From the IMG/VR virus record IMGVR_UViG_3300031696_000016, positions 1 through 43,573 of that record: 43,573 nucleotides of DNA. One strand, 5' to 3'. Below the pieces are notes generated by a model. It had not been told where the DNA came from. It did no database searches and worked only from the letters and a program-made list of their open reading frames with translations. The translations under genes and the position numbers were made by a program. Positions 30,617 through 38,999 of the stretch are shown here, in pieces. The DNA comes from a virus. The first letter of the stretch is position 1. Each line of letters begins with the position of its first letter.

Positions 30617-32854
30617 TTATTCCTTCTTATTGATTGGTGGTATAAGTCCAAGATCTCTGTATACATTTATATTAAGACTCTCATAACTACTATGCTGTCT
30701 GCCCGGATCTGTAACAGATGTAAGCCACATGATGAAAGGTGAGGACTTGTTGGAGTCCTTAGCCTGTTTCTTCCAGAAGTCCATGTGGTTCGGGGGTATT
30801 GCATTGAAGCTCTTGTTAAGTTGTATGAGGATGTCAGCTTTGGTAGCTTCAGTTTTCATAGAATAAGTGAACTCTTCCTTCTGATCATCTGTAAGATCTG
30901 GTGAAGCTTTGACTACATCTATATAACCTTTCTGAACTTGATGAACCTTAGTAAGTTTCTCTGATAGTGTATTCATTGAATCTGAACCAACCACCTTACC
31001 TTCTGAATGATAGACAGACTTAGGTACTTGTGTCTTACCTGAGGTTATCATTGCCCGATCTAAGTGTCCCATCAATGAAGCTACTTTAACTTCCTCACCA
31101 TCAGCAACAGCTGAGGAGTACGACTCCATAGCTCGTCTGAGCATTGGAATACTCTTCTCAAGTCCATCAATGCCATAGGAGTCAGTGTACGAATCAACCA
31201 TCTGTTGTGACAGACCAGCTTCTTGGAACATCTGAGTAACTTTAGCAACGTTGTTCTCGTCATACATGCCATTACCATCAGCATCCTTAGTCTGAGATCT
31301 CAAGTTATTTAATACCTGATCTTGGATCTTATTGACACTGTCTGTTGCATCTAGCTTACGAGTCTGACGATCCTTCTCACCTGTAGCAGCAGGTCTCCAT
31401 CCTGTCTTGGAGACATCGATAGTGCCTAGCTTTGGGTGGTTCAGGAACTTACCGTTCTTAGATGCGTACACCTTCTGGAACTTACCATACTGATCAACAT
31501 AGTTAACAGTCTTAGACATATCAATATCATTATTCTCAGCAGACTTAGTAGCAGCTTCAGCTGAAAGGGCATCTGCATCAGCTTGGTTATCCCAACCTTT
31601 AATAAGAACACCACCAGCAGCCATACCTGAACCACTAGCGGAGTAACCCATAAGACGAGAACCCATGTAGTATACAAATGCATTCCTGATAGCAGTGTCA
31701 TCCCATAAGCTACCTAATCCTTTAGCCGCAAGGGACATAGCCTTATTAAGTGTCTCTCCATTAAAGAAACTATTTAGACCCTTATCACCAGTTTTCTTAA
31801 GTAATTCAATTGTTTCCTCATCTAAAGATCCAAGCTGTGGCGTTAACTTACTAGGGTCCATTCCTTTAGTCATACTGATAAGAGCAGCAGCCTCTTTGTC
31901 TTGTTGTACTTTATTAGATTTATCTATTAGATCTATATCTGTAAGCTTGTTTACAAGAGCATCTTTTCTGTCTAACCAACCTGAAGCTTTTAGTTTCTGT
32001 TGAGTAAGTTCTGGATTTCCAGCTACATAGAATTCTTGAATCTTCAAATCAAGTAGAGTTTGAACTTCTGCAAGCTCTTCCTCAACCTCACTCCTGTAAT
32101 CTGTAAGGTGATCTTTGGTTGGTGTATCATTAATTGCAGATAACTCCGCTTTAGCTTGGTTTATAAGTGAGGCACTTGCACCAGACTCTATTAATACATT
32201 GAGCTTCTCTTCAGCTAGACCAACCTCTTTTATTTTAGAGTTAGAATCTATTGCTGTCCTAGACATTATATCAGATTCAACAGACATAGTGCTTGAGGTC
32301 CAACCTTCTGGCCTGTTCTCATCAAGCCATACCTGACCATCTTCACCTTCAAACTCACCAACGTTAAGTGATTCACTGTGAAACAGAGCCTCTGCTCCAG
32401 CAGCAGGTGCTCCAAGCACAGAACCCAAGCTTATCTTAGGTGTCTTCCAAGGTAACTCCCACTTAGGTGGTGCACCGATACGTGCCTGTGCAGTTGAGCC
32501 AGTACCTGCACTAGCATTGTTTAAGCTTGGCACAACCTTACGACCAGTGGATTCAACAACAGGTACTGGTTGTTTACCTCGAGGAATTGATTGACCTTGA
32601 TTTCCAAGTCTCCAGTTAACCTTACCAGCATTCTTAGTTGTCTGTTCCACCATACCTGCAGCATTAGTAGGTCTTGCACTAGTCCTTGGTATTGCAGGTT
32701 TCTCATCTAAAGCAGGTACTGTGGGTGTGTCAGGTTTAAGGTTTTTATTAGCTGCATCTGCTGCCCAACGGGTCAGTTTATTATCGTTAGGTGTGTCAGG
32801 TTTTAAATCAGTATTACCACCGAAAGTATTTAACCATCTCTCCAATGCGTTCAT
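30617..32854 (-). CDS. Internal virion (ejection) protein, 745 aa
   Basis: It starts after GGAGGTAAGTA, one base into the preceding gene. The N-terminal 160 residues are Pro/Asn-rich and disordered, with LKPDTP twice (17-22 and 39-44). The middle is long-helical (about 200-330). DADGNGMYDENN (524-535) looks like an EF-hand calcium loop, with Asn at the last position. No catalytic domain is recognised. By size and order between the lysozyme-like and nuclease-domain proteins, it probably fills the T7 gp15 position of the ejection complex. Confidence 0.7.
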   Translation of the reverse strand: MNALERWLNTFGGNTDLKPDTPNDNKLTRWAADAANKNLKPDTPTVPALDEKPAIPRTSARPTNAAGMVEQTTKNAGKVNWRLGNQGQSIPRGKQPVPVVESTGRKVVPSLNNASAGTGSTAQARIGAPPKWELPWKTPKISLGSVLGAPAAGAEALFHSESLNVGEFEGEDGQVWLDENRPEGWTSSTMSVESDIMSRTAIDSNSKIKEVGLAEEKLNVLIESGASASLINQAKAELSAINDTPTKDHLTDYRSEVEEELAEVQTLLDLKIQEFYVAGNPELTQQKLKASGWLDRKDALVNKLTDIDLIDKSNKVQQDKEAAALISMTKGMDPSKLTPQLGSLDEETIELLKKTGDKGLNSFFNGETLNKAMSLAAKGLGSLWDDTAIRNAFVYYMGSRLMGYSASGSGMAAGGVLIKGWDNQADADALSAEAATKSAENNDIDMSKTVNYVDQYGKFQKVYASKNGKFLNHPKLGTIDVSKTGWRPAATGEKDRQTRKLDATDSVNKIQDQVLNNLRSQTKDADGNGMYDENNVAKVTQMFQEAGLSQQMVDSYTDSYGIDGLEKSIPMLRRAMESYSSAVADGEEVKVASLMGHLDRAMITSGKTQVPKSVYHSEGKVVGSDSMNTLSEKLTKVHQVQKGYIDVVKASPDLTDDQKEEFTYSMKTEATKADILIQLNKSFNAIPPNHMDFWKKQAKDSNKSSPFIMWLTSVTDPGRQHSSYESLNINVYRDLGLIPPINKKE

Positions 32855-34314
32855 TACTTACCTCCAAATCCTTTGACACCCGTTAGCTGATCTACAGCTG
32901 ACTGAGGTGTGGCATTAGCGCCTTTACCACCAGCAGGTGCTTTATAAGCTGGGTTCTGTGTGGGAAGTCCAATAGCATTTCCATTACCAGAAGTAACAGG
33001 TCTTCCAAACTGATCCATTAAGATGTTGTTCTGTGGTTGAGCAGGTATCCCAGCTGGCTCTCTGCCAAAAGGTGCTGCAAAGGCTTGACTGAATTCTTCA
33101 GCATGTTGTGGTAATGTGTTGTCAACATAACTGTACGCATTCATTCGACCACTCTCAGGCACATATGTCCTAGGTTCATTTAATAAAGTTTCAATCTCAG
33201 CAAACTGTGCTGGACCAGTGTCAAGTGGTTCTTTAGTTACAGTACCAGCAAGAGGGTACATTGGTTTAGGTTTTACTTGCATTTCCACACCCGGACTATA
33301 ACTGTCGACAGGTATCACCTTGTCTTCAACTAGTTGTTGTTGATGTGGTACAAGATTATCAGTCATATTGGGTAGATCATTTAAGTTTCTAAACTCTTTA
33401 AAATAAGCCTGAGCTTCTGGTGTTGCCATTTCATTCTCCGCTTTAGGTACAGTAGTCCCTTGTTCGGGTACTGGAATTTCTTGTGTTTTTATTGATGGTA
33501 CTTTTTGTTGTGGCATTTCACCAGTGGATAACAGCTCATCCATAAAACCTTGTACAGAATCGAAAGCATCACCAAAGAAGTTTGACTCTGTCGTCTTATC
33601 TTTTGCCCTCTGATCATAGATTTCTTTACTACGGTCTTGCATCTGTTGTATAATCTGAGGATCTGCTGATCTCTTTAAAGCCGCAGCTCTCCAATCAAAC
33701 CTTGGAATAAGACCCCTGTTAACACCATTGAAACCCTTAGCTTTGTTATATTCACTATGGTTAATGTGTTCAGCAGCAGCCTTATCAAACTCTCCATTGT
33801 TCACGTGAGTAACCCATTTCTGAGGAGTAACAACACCATCCTTAGTGTTAGTCAAGTCACCACGATAGGCAGAATCAACAAGTGCAAGTTGCACCTGAGG
33901 GTGTAGGTTTGCGTAGTTAGGTACAAGCTTCTTAGCCTGATCGGTCTTCTCTGTCATAGCCCTAAGTGGGGAAGCATCAGCTACATAATTACCTGTAAGG
34001 CCTACGCCTGTGGTTAAAATACCTGACCCATCTAAATAGAAGTTTGGATTGTAAGCCTCTTCACCAGAAAGATGAGAGAGTAACCCTTGGTATTCTTCTG
34101 TAACATCAGTATAAATTTCAGCTGTTTTTAACTTTGCAGCATTGCCCCTTAATGTACCACTCGGATCTAGAATTGGAACCTTACCTGCAGTTTCCATAGT
34201 ATCAAGTGCTGCTTTATTGGATGCCCAAGTGTCTTTAGTAGCTTTAACTTTATCTTTACCAAACGTGTCATCAAGCCTAGTTTGAAGATCTTTAATTTGT
34301 GTAGCAGTTGCCAT
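32854..34314 (-). CDS. Virion-associated lysozyme-like ejection protein
   Basis: 486 aa, starting after AAGGAGTATACA. Residues about 70-225 resemble a GH24 lysozyme: HLSGEEAYNPNFYLDGSGILTTGVGLTG (E85/86, D95, T101/102 as the E-D-T triad), then QLALVDSAYRGDLT and the NRGLIPRFDWRAAAL pattern with a repeat-cutting end. The remainder is Pro/Gln-rich and extended. It probably opens the cell wall locally during genome entry, as the transglycosylase of T7 gp16 does. It is separate from the lysis endolysin at 41319. Confidence 0.75.
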   Translation of the reverse strand: MATATQIKDLQTRLDDTFGKDKVKATKDTWASNKAALDTMETAGKVPILDPSGTLRGNAAKLKTAEIYTDVTEEYQGLLSHLSGEEAYNPNFYLDGSGILTTGVGLTGNYVADASPLRAMTEKTDQAKKLVPNYANLHPQVQLALVDSAYRGDLTNTKDGVVTPQKWVTHVNNGEFDKAAAEHINHSEYNKAKGFNGVNRGLIPRFDWRAAALKRSADPQIIQQMQDRSKEIYDQRAKDKTTESNFFGDAFDSVQGFMDELLSTGEMPQQKVPSIKTQEIPVPEQGTTVPKAENEMATPEAQAYFKEFRNLNDLPNMTDNLVPHQQQLVEDKVIPVDSYSPGVEMQVKPKPMYPLAGTVTKEPLDTGPAQFAEIETLLNEPRTYVPESGRMNAYSYVDNTLPQHAEEFSQAFAAPFGREPAGIPAQPQNNILMDQFGRPVTSGNGNAIGLPTQNPAYKAPAGGKGANATPQSAVDQLTGVKGFGGK

Positions 34315-34324
34315 TGTATACTCC

Positions 34325-34858
34325 TTACTTTCCTGAGTTAGCTGCTAACATCATTCCACCAAGTACCAGTGGAGCAAACGGACCTGCTGCCAGCGCCATT
34401 GGAGCTGCTGCTGCTGCTGCACCTGTACCTGCTGCCACTGTACCTGCTGCTGCTGTAGGAGCTGCAAACGCACCTGCACCTGCGGCTATCTCTGCAGCAG
34501 TAGCCCCTGTGGCTGCTAAGGTTGGAGCTGCGGCAGTAACTCCAGTGCCCATACCATTAAGCATTGCAGCGTCAGTGAACACACCTACACTCTCAGTTAC
34601 AGGTATTGCACTTGGAGCTACTGATGGACCTGTAAGCGCACTCCATGCATCTTTAGCACCTTGCTTACCTAAATCTAATGCGCCCTTAGCAACAGAACCT
34701 ACTGCGTCTGAACTCATAGCTTTCTGCATAACTGTAGGTGCAATCGTTTCCATAAGTCCGGGTTTATCTTGCATAGCTACGTTAGGTGCTTGAAACCCCT
34801 GAATCTGTGGTTGTTGTTGTTGTGTCATCTGAGGGGCAAAGGGATTAAATCCAGCCAT
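34325..34858 (-). CDS. Ala/Gly-rich hydrophobic ejection protein (gp14-like position)
   Basis: 177 aa, starting after GGAGGTAAGTA. The N-terminal 30 residues are Gln/Pro-rich. Residues about 100-170 are almost entirely Ala, Gly, Thr and Pro (AAAPTLAATGATAAEIAAGAGAF and on), suited to a membrane channel. The opposite-strand ORF in this region is a shadow of this composition. By position it resembles T7 gp14, which forms an outer-membrane channel; there is no clear sequence similarity. Confidence 0.7.
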   Translation of the reverse strand: MAGFNPFAPQMTQQQQPQIQGFQAPNVAMQDKPGLMETIAPTVMQKAMSSDAVGSVAKGALDLGKQGAKDAWSALTGPSVAPSAIPVTESVGVFTDAAMLNGMGTGVTAAAPTLAATGATAAEIAAGAGAFAAPTAAAGTVAAGTGAAAAAAPMALAAGPFAPLVLGGMMLAANSGK

Positions 34859-35574
34859 TACTTACCTCCAGTTTTATTAGTTGTTTGTTCCTTAGGTGCA
34901 ATGCCAGAGAACAAACCAATCTGTTGTGCAAGAGCTGTGTATGGTGCATCAGCAAGTGCTTGGTTCTGTGCCTGTTGTGCCTGACCAATCATACCCATTG
35001 TCTGTGCACCCTGACCTTGAACACCCAGAGCAGCATTAAGGTTAGCCATTTGATTCTGCTGAGCTTGTTGATCAATACCAGCAAATGAAGCAGCTAGGTT
35101 ATTCTCAATACCACTCTGATTCAAAGACTGACGAGCGCCACCAAGACCACCACGTTGTCCAGCCATACCTTGAGAAGTCCCTAAAGCACCTTTTGCATCT
35201 AATAGGGATTGTGCCCTCATACCTGAGAGATCCACAGGTTGGTTGGCAATGTCCATCATGTTGGTGGCAATACCTGTCTGGTTATTAGCTGCTGCTAATC
35301 CAGCTTTCTGTGCATCTAGTCCTGTTTGGGTAAACCCTGCGACTTGACCTAGCTGACCAGAGTCATACATACCCTTGGCATCTGCCATCATACCACTGAT
35401 CTGTGGCTTGTACTCTTGGGCAAAGCCAGAGGTAGTCGTCTGAGTTGATGGGCCTCCACCACCGCATTGTGCAATATCTTCTTCAGCATGGTAGGTGATA
35501 TCACCATGAGAAAGTACTTCTCCTGTAGACATGTCAAATGTCATGCCATCATAAATCTTTACTAGTTTAGACAT
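34858..35574 (-). CDS. Gln/Ala-rich virion protein, 238 aa
   Basis: I chose ATG 35574 (AAAGGAG 7 nt upstream); the preceding TTG adds one residue. The N-terminus MSKLVKIYDGMTFDMSTGEV leads to QCGGGGPSTQTTTSGFAQEYKPQISGMM, a motif I associate with structural proteins just before the ejection genes of marine podoviruses. The rest is low-complexity Gln/Ala/Gly helix. It overlaps the next gene by one base. Probably a minor virion or ejection protein. Confidence 0.65.
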   Translation of the reverse strand: MSKLVKIYDGMTFDMSTGEVLSHGDITYHAEEDIAQCGGGGPSTQTTTSGFAQEYKPQISGMMADAKGMYDSGQLGQVAGFTQTGLDAQKAGLAAANNQTGIATNMMDIANQPVDLSGMRAQSLLDAKGALGTSQGMAGQRGGLGGARQSLNQSGIENNLAASFAGIDQQAQQNQMANLNAALGVQGQGAQTMGMIGQAQQAQNQALADAPYTALAQQIGLFSGIAPKEQTTNKTGGK

Positions 35575-36007
35575 CAAAGGTCTCCTTTAAACTCTTTCTC
35601 ATTGTTGTGTATCGTTCTTTCCAACCAGCTTTCTCAAGTGGTTTTAGTAGGCCTCTTCGACCTGTAAATTCTAAACAGTCAATCTGAGGGAACTTACTCA
35701 TCTGTGTAGCAAACTCAGTGGTCCATTCTGTCATCTTATCATTGGTCTTACCGCCAAGAGTTATTATGTGGAGTGACACAAAGTTGTTGTACTGTATTAG
35801 TCTTGTAGTTCCAATCGCAACAAACTCACCATCATCAAAGACCTCCCATACATGGAAGTTCTGAGGATCTGATACAGCTCCTTGGATTATCTGTTGTGTA
35901 GTCCATTCACCTGAGCTGTGCACTAATGCAGACTCTATGTATGGCTTTAGATCGTTGTACTTTATAAGTATGTCTTCACCCACTACTTGTGTGATTTCAA
36001 TTGACAT
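35567..36007 (-). CDS. GNAT-fold-like protein (T7 gp13-like position)
   Basis: 146 aa, starting after GAGGACTAACCAGAC. FHVWEVFDDGEFVAIGTTRLIQ and FVSLHIITLGGK, then CLEFTGRRGLLKPLEKAGWKE, follow the beta-strand and helix order of GNAT acetyltransferases. The acetyl-CoA loop is not typical. T7 gp13, of similar size and GNAT-like, also lies before gp14. A virion or assembly role is more likely than catalysis. Confidence 0.65.
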   Translation of the reverse strand: MSIEITQVVGEDILIKYNDLKPYIESALVHSSGEWTTQQIIQGAVSDPQNFHVWEVFDDGEFVAIGTTRLIQYNNFVSLHIITLGGKTNDKMTEWTTEFATQMSKFPQIDCLEFTGRRGLLKPLEKAGWKERYTTMRKSLKETFDV

Positions 36008-36030
36008 GTCTGGTTAGTCCTCTAGTTTGT

Positions 36031-36516
36031 CTACCCTTGTACAGAGTATTGTGTGGTACGGTATACTGTTCCATCTGCATTATATGTAGTCCCTGCGTAT
36101 GGTGTGTCAATTGTAATAGTGTTTATCTCAGGCATAACAGAGCCATCTATAGCATGATATAAAGTGTACTTATCATCATCAGTGTAAACACCTGTGGCTA
36201 CGATAGTAAAGTCTTCAACCTTATTTAAAGTATTACCAAAGTCGTAGGCTTTACCTGACATAGCTCCAGTGCTTTTAACCACACGTAAACTATACACTTC
36301 ATGGTCTTCACTGAAAATACTAGGTCTGTCTTGTCTTGCATAAACAAAGCGATATACATCTTCACTTTCCTTAGCTGCAGTTAACGGTAGCCCTACATCC
36401 ACACCTACTTCAGAAACTAACTCTGAGTATTCTAAAGGATGTTTAAACCTATGGTACTCCGAACGTCTTACCTCACCATTAGTTGTAGCAAGTATAGTGC
36501 CTACTTCAAAAGTCAT
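36031..36516 (-). CDS. Tail-region protein, 161 aa
   Basis: It starts after GAGGGGTATGACTT and overlaps the 69-aa gene by 4 bp. It is beta-rich and acidic with aromatic repeats (SGKAYDFGNTLNKVEDFTIVATGVYTDDDKYTLYHAIDG), consistent with a tail fibre or tip subunit. No family is recognised. It lies between tail-tip and ejection genes. Confidence 0.6.
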   Translation of the reverse strand: MTFEVGTILATTNGEVRRSEYHRFKHPLEYSELVSEVGVDVGLPLTAAKESEDVYRFVYARQDRPSIFSEDHEVYSLRVVKSTGAMSGKAYDFGNTLNKVEDFTIVATGVYTDDDKYTLYHAIDGSVMPEINTITIDTPYAGTTYNADGTVYRTTQYSVQG

Positions 36517-36722
36517 AAGTCATACCCCTCTGCTTCTATAGCATCCACAAGATCTGAAGTATTGTAACCTGAAGGTAAAGACACAACTACTTTATTTATG
36601 GTAGTGTTCTTGTAACCCTCGTTAACTCCTATAACTTCGTCAACTACAATCACTTTAAGTGTGACTGTAGTACCCTCGGGACTATCCACCTCTTGCATAA
36701 CTTCATAAGTTGTACTAATCAT
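36513..36722 (-). CDS. 69-aa tail-region protein
   Basis: It starts inside the end of the 323-aa tail protein gene and overlaps the next gene by 4 bp, so it is translationally coupled. The product is beta-rich (TTVTLKVIVVDEVIGVNEGY, then INKVVVSLPSGYNTSDLVDAIEAEGYDL) and looks like a small soluble domain. No family is recognised. Confidence 0.6.
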   Translation of the reverse strand: MISTTYEVMQEVDSPEGTTVTLKVIVVDEVIGVNEGYKNTTINKVVVSLPSGYNTSDLVDAIEAEGYDL

Positions 36723-37686
36723 AATAAGATGCCTTGCTTATAAGAACACTGTTAGCTTCACCCTGATTACGTGCAGCATCACTGAATGGGAAATGTTGTA
36801 CTGCGCCAACAACTGGATTTCCATTTAAGTATCCTAGCCCAAGAAATGAACCACTAACCTGAGCTTGCCATATATGACCTGCCATATATACAGACCAATT
36901 AGATTGAAAAGTATTGTTAGCGGATATACGAAAGGCAGACCTGTAGAAGCACCACCAGATATCGTAACGACTCCATGTGTAGTACGACCAGTTATTAAAA
37001 CCGCTTTCCTCTCTGCCGAGTTCGTGCTCATTACAAGCAGAAGCTAAAGAAGGACAATAGTAAATTTGATCACTTGCAGTTGTGTTTGCCCCAGTTGTGT
37101 ACGAGTTTGGTGTAGCATTCACATTAAGATATGGTGCAGTCCCTGACCCTAAAGATCCAGAATTAGGACTTGAAGGGGGCAATGCATTAGCAGCACCAAT
37201 GATACGTAATGGTTTACGTCTTGAATCAAAAGTAACTTGCCCTGAACTGTTAAATGTTTGCAACCCGTACGTATCACTTACTGTACTGTTTGTCTGATCC
37301 ATAGTTGAGAATGCATATATAGTAGGGCCAGTTCCATGATTTGAAGACTGTAAGATCCAGACCTTCCAAGTGTTAGTGTCATATTTCCATACACGAATTA
37401 CACTGGAATACCTAGCACTAGTTCCTGTGTTTGTAGGTTTAATGAAACACATCGGAGGTTTAGTTGAGGATGGTAATGTTATAGAATAAACAAAGACACG
37501 TCCGGGGGTTTGATTAGAATCTATTGTGTTAGGTGAATCCCAGTTGTCCTCACCACCTAAATCGCTTAGGTAAGTATGGTTATGGCTAGAAACTGAGCTG
37601 TACTTACCAATAAAATGATAACTAAATAAATCAGAATCTATCAATACTTGACCACTATCATTAGTTATTTTTAATCCGTAGGCCAT
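36715..37686 (-). CDS. Tail appendage protein with DUF6453-like N-terminus (323 aa)
   Basis: It starts after GGGAGATAACCT. The N-terminal strand block MAYGLKITNDSGQVLIDSDLF is shared with the next-upstream 96-aa protein (MAHGIKLLDSSSNIIYDSTS), so the two are paralogous. The rest is rich in Ser, Thr, Asn, Trp and Tyr, as in receptor-binding or decoration domains. It probably sits on the tail tip. The exact role is unknown. Confidence 0.65.
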   Translation of the reverse strand: MAYGLKITNDSGQVLIDSDLFSYHFIGKYSSVSSHNHTYLSDLGGEDNWDSPNTIDSNQTPGRVFVYSITLPSSTKPPMCFIKPTNTGTSARYSSVIRVWKYDTNTWKVWILQSSNHGTGPTIYAFSTMDQTNSTVSDTYGLQTFNSSGQVTFDSRRKPLRIIGAANALPPSSPNSGSLGSGTAPYLNVNATPNSYTTGANTTASDQIYYCPSLASACNEHELGREESGFNNWSYYTWSRYDIWWCFYRSAFRISANNTFQSNWSVYMAGHIWQAQVSGSFLGLGYLNGNPVVGAVQHFPFSDAARNQGEANSVLISKASYYD

Positions 37687-37689
37687 AGG

Positions 37690-37980
37690 TTATCTCCCAA
37701 AGACTTGAAATGTAGTGGCTTGTGTCTGTGTAGAAGACGGTCTTGTTGCAGTAAGAGTTGTACCAGATAGTACGTAAGTGTGTACATATGCCCTGTCAGT
37801 ATTGTTATCGTCACTCACCATCTGCCGTATGACTACCCTTTCGTTCATAGACGTAACACCAGTGAAGGTTGCATTGCTATTCTGAGGGGCAGTGTAGACA
37901 CCTATAAGATTCCATGAGACAGACGTTGAGTCATATATAATATTACTTGAGCTGTCTAAAAGCTTTATACCATGTGCCAT
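37690..37980 (-). CDS. Small tail protein, DUF6453-like (96 aa)
   Basis: It starts with AGGT upstream and overlaps the end of the 338-aa gene by one base. It consists of essentially one DUF6453-like domain (MAHGIKLLDSSSNIIYDSTSVSWNLIGVYT) followed by beta strands. It is paralogous to the N-terminus of the 323-aa protein 3 bp downstream, suggesting duplication and fusion. Probably a tail-tip component. Confidence 0.65.
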   Translation of the reverse strand: MAHGIKLLDSSSNIIYDSTSVSWNLIGVYTAPQNSNATFTGVTSMNERVVIRQMVSDDNNTDRAYVHTYVLSGTTLTATRPSSTQTQATTFQVFGR

Positions 37981-38996
37981 TACAGAAGACCTATGTTAAC
38001 TCGTAGAGTCCCACTATTATAAACCTTGATGTTTGTATTACTTATCTCAATTCTACTTGTCCCAGTACCTGTAGTTACCATGTTAGCAGTAATAGCACCT
38101 GTAGCTATCTGACTTGCAGTGATAGAGTTAGCTTGTATCCTATCTGCAGCAAGAGTCCCTGATACCACCAAAGAACCATCTATAAGTTCACCAGCGGATA
38201 CCCAAGTGCTTACGCCACTGCTCAGAGTAAACTTACCTGACAGTGTAGCGTTATCATACTTGATCACACACACAGTACCATAGCCTAACTCTTTTTGATT
38301 AGAGTAAGGTCTACCTGTAAAAGATTGAGCTGCAGTTACAACATCAGCAATCCATACGGAGTCATTTAGAGTAGGTGCATTATGGCCTGTCTTAACATAT
38401 CTAATTAACGTAACACCATTGTCCATTGCTTGTACTGGGTATAGCTCCCAAGGACCCACCTTACCATCAATAGTAAAGCGATCAGCAAGCCAAGTTGTAT
38501 TTGTTGTTGCACCACCAAGGGTCCAAGTGACACCCTCCACAGGGCTGCTAGGAGTCCCCATGTCTGCACGAAGACCTATGTCTTCAGAACGATACCTTGT
38601 CAACGCTGATGGTGTAGATGTTATGTCAAACCATTCGTAGTCTGTGGGGTCTGTTGTTGCAGTTAGGCTCCCCCACCATAGGCCTCTCCAAGCCTTAAGG
38701 GATCCATTAGGATTCAATGGGTCAGAACTAAAGTTAGTCACTTGAGATTGAACTGTAGGTGGGTTAGTTGTGACAGCATCTGCATACCTAACATGTAGGA
38801 CCGATGCGTCTATAGACCATGTGCCACTTGAAAACAACCACAAGTTATTTGTAGTTGCATTGTAGTGTGTGTCACCTTCTGTGAAAGAACCAGCTACTGG
38901 GTCTATGCTAGAAAGATAGTTGCTTTCTTTACTAGAAGGCTTACGTTCTAAAGCTTTTAACCTTCTCTGTAATTCTGTTTCACTTATGTTAGCCAT
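37980..38996 (-). CDS. Tail tip / receptor-binding protein, 338 aa
   Basis: It starts after AGGTAGTAT. The N-terminus is a short coiled coil (ISETELQRRLKALERK). The C-terminal LIDGSLVVSGTLAADRIQANSITASQIATGAITANMV is the repeat typical of the ends of lambda gpJ-like host-specificity and tail-fibre proteins. No enzymatic domain is seen. It probably contributes to host recognition. Confidence 0.75.
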   Translation of the reverse strand: MANISETELQRRLKALERKPSSKESNYLSSIDPVAGSFTEGDTHYNATTNNLWLFSSGTWSIDASVLHVRYADAVTTNPPTVQSQVTNFSSDPLNPNGSLKAWRGLWWGSLTATTDPTDYEWFDITSTPSALTRYRSEDIGLRADMGTPSSPVEGVTWTLGGATTNTTWLADRFTIDGKVGPWELYPVQAMDNGVTLIRYVKTGHNAPTLNDSVWIADVVTAAQSFTGRPYSNQKELGYGTVCVIKYDNATLSGKFTLSSGVSTWVSAGELIDGSLVVSGTLAADRIQANSITASQIATGAITANMVTTGTGTSRIEISNTNIKVYNSGTLRVNIGLL

Positions 38997-38999
38997 ATA

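Noticed and set aside
34308-34793. 161-aa plus-strand ORF rich in Ala and Pro
   Set aside because: It is the reverse complement of the Ala/Gly-rich gene 34325-34858, whose GCN/GGN codons read as Ala/Pro-type codons; there is no plus-strand context.
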